A stretch of 64,000 nucleotides of DNA, taken from Tetrahymena thermophila SB210 (taxonomy: Eukaryota > Ciliophora > Oligohymenophorea > Hymenostomatida > Tetrahymenidae). Where the stretch lies: NCBI RefSeq assembly GCF_000189635.1, contig NW_002476431.1, positions 372,001 to 436,000 on the forward strand. Reading direction: 5' to 3'. A program made the translations under genes and the position numbers. The notes beneath the pieces are model-generated. The model made no database searches. It was given only the letters and a program-made list of their open reading frames with translations, and was not told the DNA's origin. Shown here piece after piece: positions 50,305 to 62,419 of the stretch. Position 1 is the first letter of the stretch. Every line of letters starts with the position of its first letter.

Positions 50305-52752
50305 TCAAATTTAGAGCATTATACCATACTTAGATAAAAATTGGTTGTAAATGTTTTTAGAGCGTAATGAAAGAAAATCTTAGAAGTTTTACAAGTCTTC
50401 TTAGCTAGAAATATCAACTTAGTCACTCATTATTAGTAAAGATTACTTATAGGCATTTTGGTGTTCTAAAATGTCGTCATGAGGGATTTTTTACATAAAT
50501 GGAACTATTTATAGCTCTATAATTTCCTTATATTTTCTGATATAATTAAGACAATTAAAATTCAACTATTTTAAGTTTTTTGTGAATTTTACTGTTTATT
50601 ATTACTGTTGTTGTTATTATTACCTTTTGTAATAAGATTAATTGAAGGGCACAACATTTTTATTGCTATTAAAATTTTAAGCTTATCCACAAATATTGGT
50701 TTAGTTGGTTATTAAGTTTAAGTTTTAGTAATATTGGTTAGTAGAAGTGGTATCTGATGATTTTGAAATATTGTTTTGACGGTAAATTTATAAATTAGAT
50801 AACTTTTGATTATTATGAGTTTAAGGATTTTCACATTGATTTCTTTCATATCCTTCCATTGTACTGACACGTGAACGTTATGAAATTAGTGGATTTTAGA
50901 TGTTTAATTGAGGAGGATTCTATAATTTTAAAGGAATAATATTCTAATTACAATTTTTACTAGTCTGTTATCCATTAAAGCTAGTGTTGTTTTTGCTATT
51001 GTAAGATACATTTGAATTTGTTCTCTACTCTCTAAACATAATATTTTTTTATTCTCTCTCTTATTAAGATCCTTTAGAGTAAAATGGAGATTAATTTTTT
51101 TGAGGTATATTTTTTAATTGAGTTTATTATGCTTATTTTATAGCGGGGCATATCACATTTTATGGAACTTGCTTTTACTAAACTTTTTAATTAGCTGTGT
51201 AGCTTTTGCTGTTTCTACTATCATAGTTAGAAATAGAATTTTCACGAGATCCAATAAGCATAGAAAGTTAATTGTTTAATGATGCATTTTAATTAACTTT
51301 CTAGGTTTAATTGTAGCTGGTGTTTATTTTAATTCCACTTTTTTAGCTTGTAACGTCACATAAACTATTTTCTTTATTAGAATTAAATTATGAAAAGTGT
51401 TATTATTATATTTAATGTGCTAAAATATTTTCTTAAAGAGAGGGCTAATTTTTCTTTTTAAATTTAAATATCTTTGAATTCAACTCACTATATGTAGTTT
51501 CGTTCTAGGTATTTAGAATTTAGTTATTATTTTGCTTAGGCTTTAAGATATTGCAGTTAGCAATTTAATCTTAAGCGATTTAATATTAACAGCCTTAAAA
51601 TGATGGTTAATATTGATTATAGCAAGTTTAACTACAATTACTTACAAAATTCTGCTAAGGCTAAGTGCTGTTGCTAGATAAAATATTTTAATGGCTATTG
51701 ATCGAGTTTTAACTTTAATTAAATTAATACTAAGCTGTTGGGGGTTTTTATTTTAAACTATTTTGTGAATGTTCTGTTTTGATTCGGCGGTTGGAGCTTA
51801 AGTTAGTAGTATTCTCTTTGTTACATCTTTAATTAATCATTTTTATAAACTCCTAATATTAGACGATATCTTCGCAAGGTTATCTAAATTCACGGATTCT
51901 TTTTTTGCAGTAATGCTTTTAAACTTCACACATTTTTTTGACATTCAAGTTTTGTAAAAGAGGGTCCAGTTAGTTTTATGAATTTGATCTTGAAATTATT
52001 GTAGGATTATTTTTATCATCTTCTATTCTATTTAATTAATTCTTGCTTATAATCTTCCTATCAAAAGAAGAAGATCTTTAATTGCTTTTGTTGTAATTGT
52101 TCAAATTCAAATTATAATTATTGTTTTTTTATTATTTCTCAATGCCTTCTTCAATTTAATCATCTTGAATAGAGCAGCTTAATTCTTTCATTTACATAGT
52201 CTCGTCTGCTGCTTCATATGAAATATTCAGATCCCTTACATGATCGCTACATTCTTCAACTGTAGAATAGCAAGGAGCAGTATTTAAAACTGTACCAACC
52301 AAATCATTATTTCTGTTGCTATTGCTTATTTTTATGCTTTTTTTGTGTTCTAAATTTTATTATAAAATTTGCTACCTATCTTACTAATTAGACCTTGAAG
52401 AATATGCTCCGATAGATTTGTTGCTATTAGACTATTTAAGGGATTAAACATTTCCTTTTTAACCTATATTCTAAGTGGTATTCGAAAAAATATACTACTA
52501 ATTCTTAGGAGAAGAGTAATTTTATTAACAACTTACGCTGCATTATTATAATTACTTTTAACTGTTATAAGAGTTGAGATCTAAGTTTGAAGATTATGCA
52601 TTTGTCTACCTCCTGTCAATAATCTAATTTAAAATCTAATAAGGATTTTATTTCATATTATTTTTGCTGCTAGGAGACGTTGATTCGTTTAGCTAAGTTA
52701 TTTAAATTTAATTAAGCATAAACTAAAACTACTCAAAATTGAATAACTTCAT
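50305..52752 (-). CDS. Intronless Q/N/S-rich unknown protein, 815 residues
   Basis: A single frame of exactly 816 codons from ATG 52752-52750 to TGA 50307-50305. It begins MKLFNFEQFQFMLNQIQ and is dominated by Q, N, S and K over most of its length. Two parts are less simple. One is around residues 155-300: CYSTVEECSDHVRDLN with ELSCSIQDD, and later VKKMCEVQKHYCKKRIREF with EDIVQYQEFIKMINQRC, which has paired Cys and looks helical. The other is the C-terminal 80 residues: FNCLNYIRKYKEIIELQ, IPHDDILEHQNAY and NIYNQFLSKYGIMLQI. Neither matches a family I know. No signal peptide or membrane helix. The very high glutamine content is largely TAA/TAG-encoded. Function unknown; regulatory or scaffolding roles are typical for such disordered ciliate proteins, but nothing here proves one. 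Confidence 0.8.
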
Positions 52753-54539
52753 TTTTGGAGTTTAAAACATTTTATTTGAAAGTGCTTTTTTATCTTTTAA
52801 GCTTATTTTTTAACAAGTATTGTTATATTATTCGATCTGTTTGTTTGATTGTTTGTTTGTTTATTTTGTTGATTTCTTTTTATTTCTATAAATTTAGAAA
52901 TTTGCTAATTTTTAATTTTGATTTTACTTAACAACTATCTGAATACTGAACGACTATATTTTCATAAACAAACAAACATATAAATAAATAAATTTCATTA
53001 TTAAGATTATTACAAATTATTGATTCCCGCTTTATTAAAATCTATTAAATTTTCATATACAATAGTATTACATTTTTTTAGTAAAAACTCTACCGTTCAG
53101 ATAAAAAGTAATTTAAATTCAACTACTACATACTGTTTTTTCTTTAATTAACAACTTATAAAAAAAATGAAAATTTTAAGTTACTTTTACTCCTAAAAAA
53201 TATTTTAATTTTCACCAAAAAAATTTTTTGTAATTATTTAATGATAAAAAACAGTAGTTTTATCTTTTTTTTAATACAAATATTTTTATTATTACAAAAA
53301 AAATAAATTAAAATTAAATTTAGATTTTATTACTGGTTTAGTCTAATCTGAAATTTAATAATTCTAAGTTACTTAAAGAGAGATAAATAAAAATCAAAAC
53401 ATTTGAATTATTCATAATAAAAAATATTATTTTTCATTATTATATATTTTTATATTAATATAAATAATTTTAAATGCAATAATCTTTATATATTTTTAAA
53501 TTAATATTGTTAATTTAGATAACTTATTTAATGGTTATTTATAAAAAACAAAAGAAAAAGGATACTGAATAAAATTAAAATTTTAATAATTTTATATTTA
53601 TATTATTCAATCTAATATAAAATATTTATTAATCTTTTAATTTTTTATAAATTTTACTAGAATTTAAATATTTACATTTATTAGGATATAAATAAGATAA
53701 AATATTTAAATTTAAATCTAATTTAAACCATTATTGAACTTTATATTTTAGGTTTTTTCAACAACAATTTTTCTAAAATGATAAAGATTTATTTTTTAAA
53801 CTTAGATAATAAGTAATTGTGTTAAAATTTGTTATTAAGATATTTTTTTTTAAAATAATTGAAAAAAATCAACAAATTAAAACTTTTAATGTATAAATCT
53901 TCAGAAAAAAATTAGGAATTTATTGATTAATTAGTAATTAATAACAATTTAAATATTATTTTAAAATATATCAATTTATTTTATCACATTTAATTTTTAA
54001 AAAAATTTTTAAATATTTATCATTCAAAAAATATAAAATGATAACTAAAATTAAATATAGAAGTTAATTTGAAAGATAATTTTCTATTTTAAACTGATAT
54101 AAATCAACAAAATAGATTTCTCTTAAAATTTTAAAAATGGAAATTATAATTAAAAAAGTTAGATGTTTCTGCTAAAAGCTTATGTGAAAAAACTTGAGTT
54201 AGTTAAAATCCCTTTGGTAAGTGCATGTTGCTTAAAATATAATTTAATCATTATTGATATGGTTGTTTTTATTTTTGAATTATATATTAAGAAATATATA
54301 ATGAACATTAAAAGTTATTGGATGTAAAAAATATTGAGATTGGATGGTTAATTGAGTAGAGAACTAATAATATTAATCAATCAATTAATCTCAAAGTATT
54401 AATTAATCAAATAGCAATAAGAGATAATATTGTATAGTTAAAATATCTTACTCTCTTTTTATTTAAAGAAATATAAATTGTCATTATTGAAACAATTATA
54501 TTTTTATAGCATTTAAAATTACAGAAAATAAGTTGATAA
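52753..54539. other. Divergent intergenic region, 1.8 kb
   Basis: Between the 5' ends of the Q/N-rich gene (minus) and the next plus-strand gene. Extremely A/T-rich with long A and T runs; GTTT-type simple repeat at 52838-52869. No frame with coding character. Confidence 0.65.
52838..52869. repeat. GTTT-type simple repeat
   Basis: Imperfect tandem GTTT/GATT units in the 5' flank of the Q/N-rich gene. Confidence 0.7.
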
Positions 54540-56144
54540 ATGGATGAAATTTATTAGCTAGTTAGAATAAGAATAAGCAAAGTTCATGAGCTAAATAAAG
54601 TTTTATCAACTTAAAATGAATAGCTTAAAGTAGAAGACATCCGTAAAGCTAAAGAAGATGAAAAATTTAGAACAGAAAAAGAAAATTGGATACTTAACGT
54701 GTTAAAAGCTTTAAAAGACTATACTTTTGAATAAAAACAGTAATGAACGAATCTTAATTTTTAAAAAATTAATTGCTTTATAGTTCATTTTCTTTATTAA
54801 AAAACAGCATCTTTAAGTTATTTATCAGATAATTTATATTATTTTAAATTCTTAGGATATTATGCGAAAAATCACTTGATATAATGAAACTAATTTGGCC
54901 AGAATTTCAATTAAAAAGCACACTTCAGTATGATGAAGATTTCAATAAAAGATTTTTAGATATATATTTAAAAATTTTTACTGAGTTTTTTTCTCCTTTT
55001 GAACAAGCATATGAATTTAGATTAACTCTTCGTTAAGTTGCAAGATCTAATAATGTAAATAAAAAATTTGAATTAATATAGAATGGATTTGCATTTCTAT
55101 GTGAAAACAAAAAATCTAAATATACTTATCTTAAATGCATTTGTGATTAATCAACATTTTATAAAAATATAGATTTCAATTGTGCCTGATATGTTGAAAT
55201 ACTTAGTAGAGTTCTCTAGAGATTATTTTAAAAAATTTATGATATATTTATCAATACAAAGAAATAAGCAGACAGGAAGTAATTAACAAGGAGGAATATA
55301 GTAAACGCAAAATAGTTAAAATAATAATTAAAATTCAATAAACAATCAAAATAATACCTATTAACCAACCAAGTAAAATTAAAGGTCAAAATCCTAAATT
55401 CCTTGTACTAATTACTCTGATAATTAACATTCTAGTCTTAAAATATAACTTTCAAAAGTTGGAGCTGTTATTTAAAACAATATCAATGAAACAGAAAACA
55501 AAATTTCTTAACTCTCTTCTAAAGCAGAATCTTATGATAATAATAATAATATTATCTTAAAAAAAAAATCAATTTCTCTTACCAAATAAAATGAAGATAT
55601 TAAGCTTATTGGAAACATTTTAAAATAGTTTAATGATGACCAAGCATAGCAGCAAATACCTAAAACTGATTTAATTTATGCAAAAGAAGAAGAATAGTAA
55701 AAGGAAAACGAACTTTCTTGTAAAAATAGTGTAAAAGATAACTACATTGATTTTAAAGAAATTTAGAATTCTAAACAAGTCAACAACGAAAATGAAAATA
55801 AAAGAAGAAAGAGCTTATTAGCAAAACAAGTCCAGTAGCAAGCTAGTTCTCCACTAAAATTAATATAAAATAAAAAATCTATTCCAACTGAAGGTCCTTT
55901 TTAAGATGAAAAAATATCTCCTAGACAAACTCCTATGAATATTAGTAATGCCAGATCACCTCTAAGATAAAGGCTAAACAATTAAGGAAATCCTAGTACT
56001 TAGCAAGTTTAATCCAATTTAATTTATAATCCTTCAATAAAAAAAAGTGACCTCTCAGTCTTTCCTTCTACTCTTTAGATATCATGGGTAAAAAATTATT
56101 AATTCTTGATAATTAAAATAAACTAAAATAAATATCAAAAATGA
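54540..56144 (+). CDS. Unknown protein with helical N-terminal part and Q/N-rich tail, 474 residues
   Basis: Exons 54540-54739, 54856-55142 and 55207-56144 sum to exactly 475 codons. The first about 180 residues are helical and well mixed: MDEIYQLVRIRISKVHELNK, a short coiled coil, ILCEKSLDIMKLIWPEF, FLDIYLKIFTEFFSPFEQAY, KFELIQNGFAFLCEN, KYTYLKCILEFSRDYFKKF. This part looks like a compact helical domain, but I cannot name it. The rest is Q/N/S-rich with basic patches (RRKSLLAKQ) and Ser-Pro/Thr-Pro sites (ISPRQTP, ARSPLRQ), possible kinase targets. The 64-nt second intron (55143-55206) is chosen because it restores phase; reading through it would meet TGA at 55185-55187. No membrane segment. 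Confidence 0.75.
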
Positions 56145-56331
56145 TAAATATGTAATACCGTAAATGATAAAATAAAGAGTTAAATCTAAAAATATTTTTT
56201 TTAAATAAATAAATTTTTTAAAAAAAAAAAATAAAAGTTAAAAAATTATTTGATTCAGATATTTATAAAATTTTTTACATTATTTATTCTAATATTTTGA
56301 AAATTATTAGTTTGTGTCAAAAGAGAAAGAA

Positions 56332-59300
56332 ATGAAGATAACAAAACAAACAAATGTTAATTCTGTGATATCAGATATAGATTTTTCAAATATTTAGACT
56401 TTCAATGAGAAAATGAAGAGAGCAAAAGGAGTTGATGATATAAAATTAGTATACATTTAAATATACGAATAATCTAAGCAGAGAAATCTATATATAAATA
56501 GCACTGTTTAGAATTATAATGATAAATATAGAAACAAGTTTCCTAAAAAAATAAAATAAGTAAATGAAGAAAGAGATAAAGAAGATAGAGAGTTATATGC
56601 TAATACTATTTATTAATCTTCTATTTTTTAATAATATTTCTTTTCATAAAATGAGGATTTATTAAATTTTTAGAAGAAGGGAGATTTGGGAAATTTCTCA
56701 TAAGTTGCTACTTAAAAGATGTTTATAGTTAAATCAGCTGCTACTAAAAATAGGAAATATAATTCACAAGTACTTACTCCACCTCCTAGTTATATTTAAA
56801 ATTCTACTTTATATATGAACAGTAGTTAGAAAACAAATAATTCAATAAATGTAAATAATTAAATTACAAATCAATAATAAATATCAAACAATGCAACACC
56901 TTTACAATAAGCGTCATAATCAATAAATAGTTAATAAAATTAAATCCTAAACAATAACATTTATAATAATTCAAATGTCAGTAAACCTAAAACCGTCTCC
57001 TGCTTAAACTAAGTACAAACTTATTCTTCTACAGTGTAATAATAACAGAGAGCATTCTCGCCTTCTAAATATCATAAAATAGATCATACAAATTTACAAA
57101 ATAAACTAAAAATTATTAGGTTAACTAATTCTAGATGCAACTCTGCTCTTATGAGACCTAAAATAAGCCAAAATAATTAAAATTTAGAAACAAATAATTT
57201 GGTTCCTATTGAAACTTTAAATAATTTTGAAGAAAAGTAAACAGAAATAATACCAAATAGTTGTCATGAAATAAAGATATCATAAAGAAACTGTGATCAA
57301 TCAACTACAGACTAATCTTAAACATTAAGATAAAAATCTAACAGTGTTTTGCATACTAATAAATAATCAACTGATATTTAGCAATCATTTCTAGGAGATA
57401 CTATTTTGCAAACTTAATAGTCAAGAAACGATTATTGTATATAGGGAACAGACTTCATTATTAAAACTTAAAGTTTTTAAGAGTTAGATGATGAAGTAGA
57501 TGATAAAAAGTTTAATGAGGAAAATTCAGTTATGGAAGCAAGCTTTTGTCAATAAAACACAAATTCAAAATAAAATTCAACAAAAAAAATTGGCAATGTT
57601 ATCAATATATAAGATGAAAACGAATAAGGATAAATATATGTTACAAATAAAACTCCTAATTCAGATAATAACTTTAAAAACTAATCAGAAAGTGTAATCA
57701 AGCAAAAGTTAGATAAATTTTTAGATTAAGATTTAGATTATGATGAAAGTCCTTAATCTCCAACAAGCGAATCAGCTGCTTGCTACTTTGTCTTTTCTAA
57801 AAAGAAGAAAAAAAGTAGTAAAAAGGTGAATGATTAGGATACTGGTTAGAATAAACGAGCCTAAAGCTAACAAAGCCAAGTCGTTACAACTATTCTAAAA
57901 GAGTTTAACTCTTCCCCTCAATAAAATCACTTAAAAATGAATAAAACATAAAAAATTAGCTTTAAATACTAAAATTCTTTTTAATCTGTAAATTAAGCAT
58001 ATCCTATAATAAGGGACTTTGATTAAATGAATTCTAAAGGCTAGCAAGCTTAGTAATAATAATTATAAGCATAAGAAAAAATTGAAGAATCAGAACAAAA
58101 CAAATAAAACTAAAAAAGAGAATCTGCAGAAGTTTCAAGCTGCTCTTCAACTAATTCATAAAATAATTAAAATTTATAACAATAAAATCAAAAAAATAAT
58201 AATAAATATTAAATGAGCCAAACTTAAGCTAACAATCTAAATGGAAACAATTTTAATTACAATGAGATTTTTGTGGCATAGTAATAAAATTAATCAAATA
58301 GGCTTCCTTAAATAAACTAATCAAACAACAATATTAGCAAATTAAATTATTTTCAATAAAATGGTAACGAAATTAAAATATTATAATAAAATGAAGAAGA
58401 GATTTAGAAAAGTAGAATGCGAAATTATCAAAATTAACCTTATATAAAGAAAACACAAGATTATTCTAACATGTTGGCTAATAACCCAAATTAAAATTTA
58501 TAAAAAGAATACTCTTTAGTTAATAACTAATTTAGCAATAATAATATAACCAATAGCTAATTTTCGAGTTAATTATAATAATTAACATATTAATCTAATA
58601 AAAATGGTTTGTATAATAATATTAATTATTAATATTAGCAACCAGAAGACCAAATGAAGATAAATTATCCATAAAATTTGAATGTTATGACAGATAAATT
58701 TAAGAATTTGCTTTTATAGAAAATAAACAAAATAAAAGGAGAAAAATAGTAATAAGCTACTGAATAAAATGGAAATAATCAAAATGGAGTTATGGGTGGA
58801 ACAAATGGAATTCCTCTTAAGATTTTACAATAGACTCAGATGTAAAATTCTATTTTATAATAACCTTAAAATGCATAAGCATTTTCAGTTTCTTAGTCTA
58901 AAATATTGTAAAAGTATCCAAATAATATTAATTAATAAAACACAAATTCTATATCGTCTACATAACCTTCTAGAATAAATAATTTTAGTTAATAATAAGC
59001 TATTTAAAATTAAGATAACTCAAAATCTAGACCACCAAGTAATAACTAATTAGATTCAGATATGAAATAGTTAAATTAAATATCTAATACAGTGCCTATA
59101 AGAAAAACTAAAAATATTAGCTTTTCTGTGGATAATTAGGGTTAGACCTTTATGCAAAACAATTAAAATAAAGTAAACAATTAAAAGATTGCTTAACAAA
59201 TAAATACAATAAATAGCAATAATGTTAATCAGCTCATAACAAACCAAGAACAAATATAGTAATTGGTTATTCAACCAAAAAATAGCTCTAAAGATATTTT

Positions 59301-59724
59301 TATTTCAACCTAAAGTAGATAAAAATATTAATAAAATTCTTTTTCTAACACTTCTAAAAAAATGAATCCTCAAAAAAATTATTCTGCTATTTAAAATTAA
59401 CAGACCATTTAAGCTGTTTAACAGCTAGTAATGAATGTAAATTTTACAAATAATACCTAAAACACACAGCTTAAAGCTGGTTAGAATGCCCTTTAAAATT
59501 TAATTGGATAATCAAATATGAATATCTAAAAAACAAACAACTGCTTTAATATGAAACTGCTTAAAGTTCAAGGAAACACAATAAATAATGATAAAAAGCA
59601 GGAAGGATTAGTAGAAAAAGGTTTTAAAAGCATTTAATAAGACATAAATAAATAATTCACAACAAGTTTAGTTACATAATTACAACCTTTCTTTTAACAA
59701 CATCTGATATAATAATAAAAATGA
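56332..59724 (+). CDS. Intronless Q/N-rich unknown protein, 1130 residues
   Basis: One frame of exactly 1,131 codons from ATG 56332 to TGA 59722-59724. It begins MKITKQTNVNSVISDIDFSN. Glutamine and asparagine dominate throughout (repeats such as QNNQN, QQQLQAQEK, NNQFSNNNITNSQFS), interspersed with short basic or Ser-rich islands (FSKKKKKSSKK, ESPQSPTSES, KRESAEVSSCSSTNS). Less simple pieces are KMKRAKGVDDIKLVYIQ near the start and VMTDKFKNLLLQKINKIKGEK about two thirds along. No recognised domain, membrane helix or signal. It lies 187 bp after the previous plus-strand gene, a short gap for this window, but each has its own TGA and ATG. Prion-like or phase-separating behaviour would fit the composition only. 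Confidence 0.8.
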
Positions 59725-60689
59725 TTTTCCTATATGCTTATACATTCATTTTAATTTCTTTTTATTGTACAATTATGTAATGTTTTTACTTTAATAAATA
59801 ATTTAAATTTTTTATAAGATTATTTAAAATTAATAATAAATACCTTAATTCCTGATATATTAATGCTACTCCCATTAGCAAATTTTTTCAAAAAATGGCC
59901 TAAATAAAAAAAGTAAACAAATAATATTATGATCATAATTCATAAAATGTTGATTTTTCTATTAAATTTTATTTTTAGAATTAAAAAAAAATCCTATTAA
60001 TTAATGCCACTTTTAAAAAAATTTTTTTAATTTTTTAATTTAGCCTTAAAAAATGAGGAGCTAATGTAATGAAAATGGAGTTTAAAAGTTTTAATTATTC
60101 TTTTAAATTTTGCTTTAACTTGATATTTAAAACTTAGGCTTTACTCAAACCAGTTAATTTTAATAACAAAAACATTATTTATTATAATTAATAAAAAAAA
60201 AAATTTTATTTCAAAATAAAGAATAGCACTCTTTTCTATAACAAAAAAGTGTTCGATAATCACAGAATATTACATTTTATATTTAGGTAGGAAATTTATA
60301 TTTAATTTTGCATTTATTAAAGAAAATGAAAATTCAGTTTAATTTATAAATCAATCATAAAGAAAAGAAAATAAAATAACTATTTTTAATGCTTATAAAA
60401 AATGGGTTATTATTTACAATTTATTTTTGAATTTACTTAATTAATTTGATACGAAAATGAATAATTCGTTATATGTAAAAATTTATCATTAATGAATAAG
60501 GATATATTATATATAGACTTTGTTTTGATGATTAATACGAAGAATACTATTTATAATTATTTTAAGAAAAGTCTATATATCTATCTATAAATTGGTTTGA
60601 TAGTTAAGAGTGATATATCAAAATTTTTCTTTTCTTATATACATTCTTATATTTTAGTAATATGTATAATTGATTGCTTTCTTAAATAT
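59725..60689. other. Convergent intergenic region
   Basis: About 965 bp between the 3' ends of the Q/N-rich gene (plus) and the COPI-associated-protein gene (minus). A/T-rich. Minus frames stay open here for lack of TGA but have no coding character. Confidence 0.65.
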
Positions 60690-61395
60690 TCATACATTAT
60701 TTTATATATGTTCCTATTCTGTTATAAAATATTATAAAGAAATTATTTATAAAATTATATTCTAAACCTTTTTCTTTTGTTCCTTAAGCTGCATTTTATG
60801 CTGCAGCAGCTCCACTGTTATCTTAATTCTTTACCTATTGTTAATATTCAAAATTAACTCTCTGAAAATATCTATAATTTTTTAATTACTGTGCATGCTA
60901 ATACTTCATAAGCTAATCCAACAACAATTAAAATAATTCCAATAGTTAATGATAAAATAGATCTTTTTATTATTAAAACACCTAAGAATTTATAAATATA
61001 GAATAATTTTACGAAGTTTTTTATGAGCTATCATCTAGTAATATAGTTCCTAAGCTATAAAAAATAAATAAATCAATGAATTCATTTAAAATAATCATAC
61101 AAAATGCAAAATATTCCTCTACCAAAGAAGCTAGCTAGAAGCCTGAAATTTTCTACAACATAAACTATCTCCCATTCTGCGCACACAAGAGAAATGCCAA
61201 AAAATCTGTATTATTAAATAGATATTGATAAAATAAAATAAATACATTAATCTATAGATACATATAATAAATGTCCAAAATTGCATTGATTGGGTATAAG
61301 GTATCGGTTGCAAAGCTAACTATAGATACTATGATCAACAAACAGCCACAAATAACAGCTGCAATTTTTGTTGCATGCCTAAGATTAAATCCCAT
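60690..61395 (-). CDS. COPI-associated / TVP15-like membrane protein
   Basis: 149 residues spliced from six exons within 706 bp: 61395-61262, 61205-61101, 61054-61013, 60962-60890, 60834-60768 and 60718-60690, exactly 150 codons. Four hydrophobic helices: KIAAVICGCLLIIVSIVSF (10-28), AILDIYYIFFGISLVCAEW (38-56), the segment ASFFGRGIFCIFLGTILL (69-86), and ILSLTIGIILIVVGLAYEV (96-114). The pattern of an acidic residue after helix 2 (CAEWE), then a helix starting with GRG and ending LGT, is the signature of the COPI-associated protein family, which includes yeast Tvp15. These are small Golgi or late-Golgi vesicle membrane proteins. The C-terminal tail is Ala/Gln-rich and charged (SGAAAAQNAAQGTKEKEQE), facing the cytosol. 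The five introns of 46-56 nt are each required to keep the frame; reading straight through breaks the signature. Confidence 0.85.
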
Positions 61396-62419
61396 AGAAA
61401 TCTAATATCTTTTACTTTTTATTTCCTTATAACTTTTTTAATTTATAGAATAGGTTCACTATTTAATAATTCTATTTATAATCAAATTAAATATATTCTA
61501 TCGCTTTGGTCTAATATAATAATCAATTTATTTAAAATAGATAAAAAACAGTATTGTATCTATAATGATCAATTGATTGGCCAAAACAACTATTAAAAAC
61601 AAATGATGTAAAATTTAAATTCAAATATAATGTAGTATAAAGACTCACTTAATTTAAAAAAAGGCTAAGTCGCTTACAAAAAATTAAAAAAACTTTAAAA
61701 TAAAATAAAAATGTCTAATTTATTTAACATTAACTCATACTAATCTAGTATTTTTAATTATTGAAATAATTAAAAATTTTATAATATTGAAAGTTATTAA
61801 AAAGATAGAAATAAAATTCATTATTTTTATTAAAATTTCACTTTAACGAATAAGCTAGAAAGAATTTGTTTAGATTTTTATATTTTTTTTATTAAAATAA
61901 AAAAAACTCCACTTTTAGATTTTTAAAAAAAATAAATTAGTTGATCAAATGAGTAAAATAAAATATTTTTAAATGAATTTTAAATTGAATAACTTTTTAT
62001 TTTGATTTAGTAAAATTATCATTTTAAATAAATTATTAATTTAAAAAAATATACTTTTCTAAGTTAAAAATCATTTGAAAAATTTTATAAAGCTACATAT
62101 TTCACTAAAAAATATTTTTCGTTTTGTTGAAATAAAATTTTTATATGACATGTTTAAATACATAAGTTATCCGATTTTACCTTAATACTTTTATTGATCA
62201 AAAAAATATGTTCTCAATATAATTGAAATTTTTATTTGTAGTATCTTCATCAATAAATTTAATCAAATTAGTTTTATTAACAAATAAAAAGTAACTTTCT
62301 TCTTTTGAAAATAGATAAAATAAATAACTAATAGCTATTTGTTAAAGATTAATTTCCTATTAAATAAACAAACAATATTAATACAATATCTTAAAAATTA
62401 AAATAAGCTATAATAAAAG
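61396..62419. other. Divergent promoter region, 1 kb
   Basis: Between the 5' ends of the COPI-associated gene (minus) and the EF-hand gene (plus). A/T-rich with no gene seen. Confidence 0.65.

Noticed and set aside
60360..60689. Extension of the COPI-associated protein through an open frame to a TGA near 60360
   Set aside because: A 49-nt intron gives a natural charged C-terminus (EQEHIQNNV) and closes the gene at 150 codons; the long extension is A/T-run sequence.
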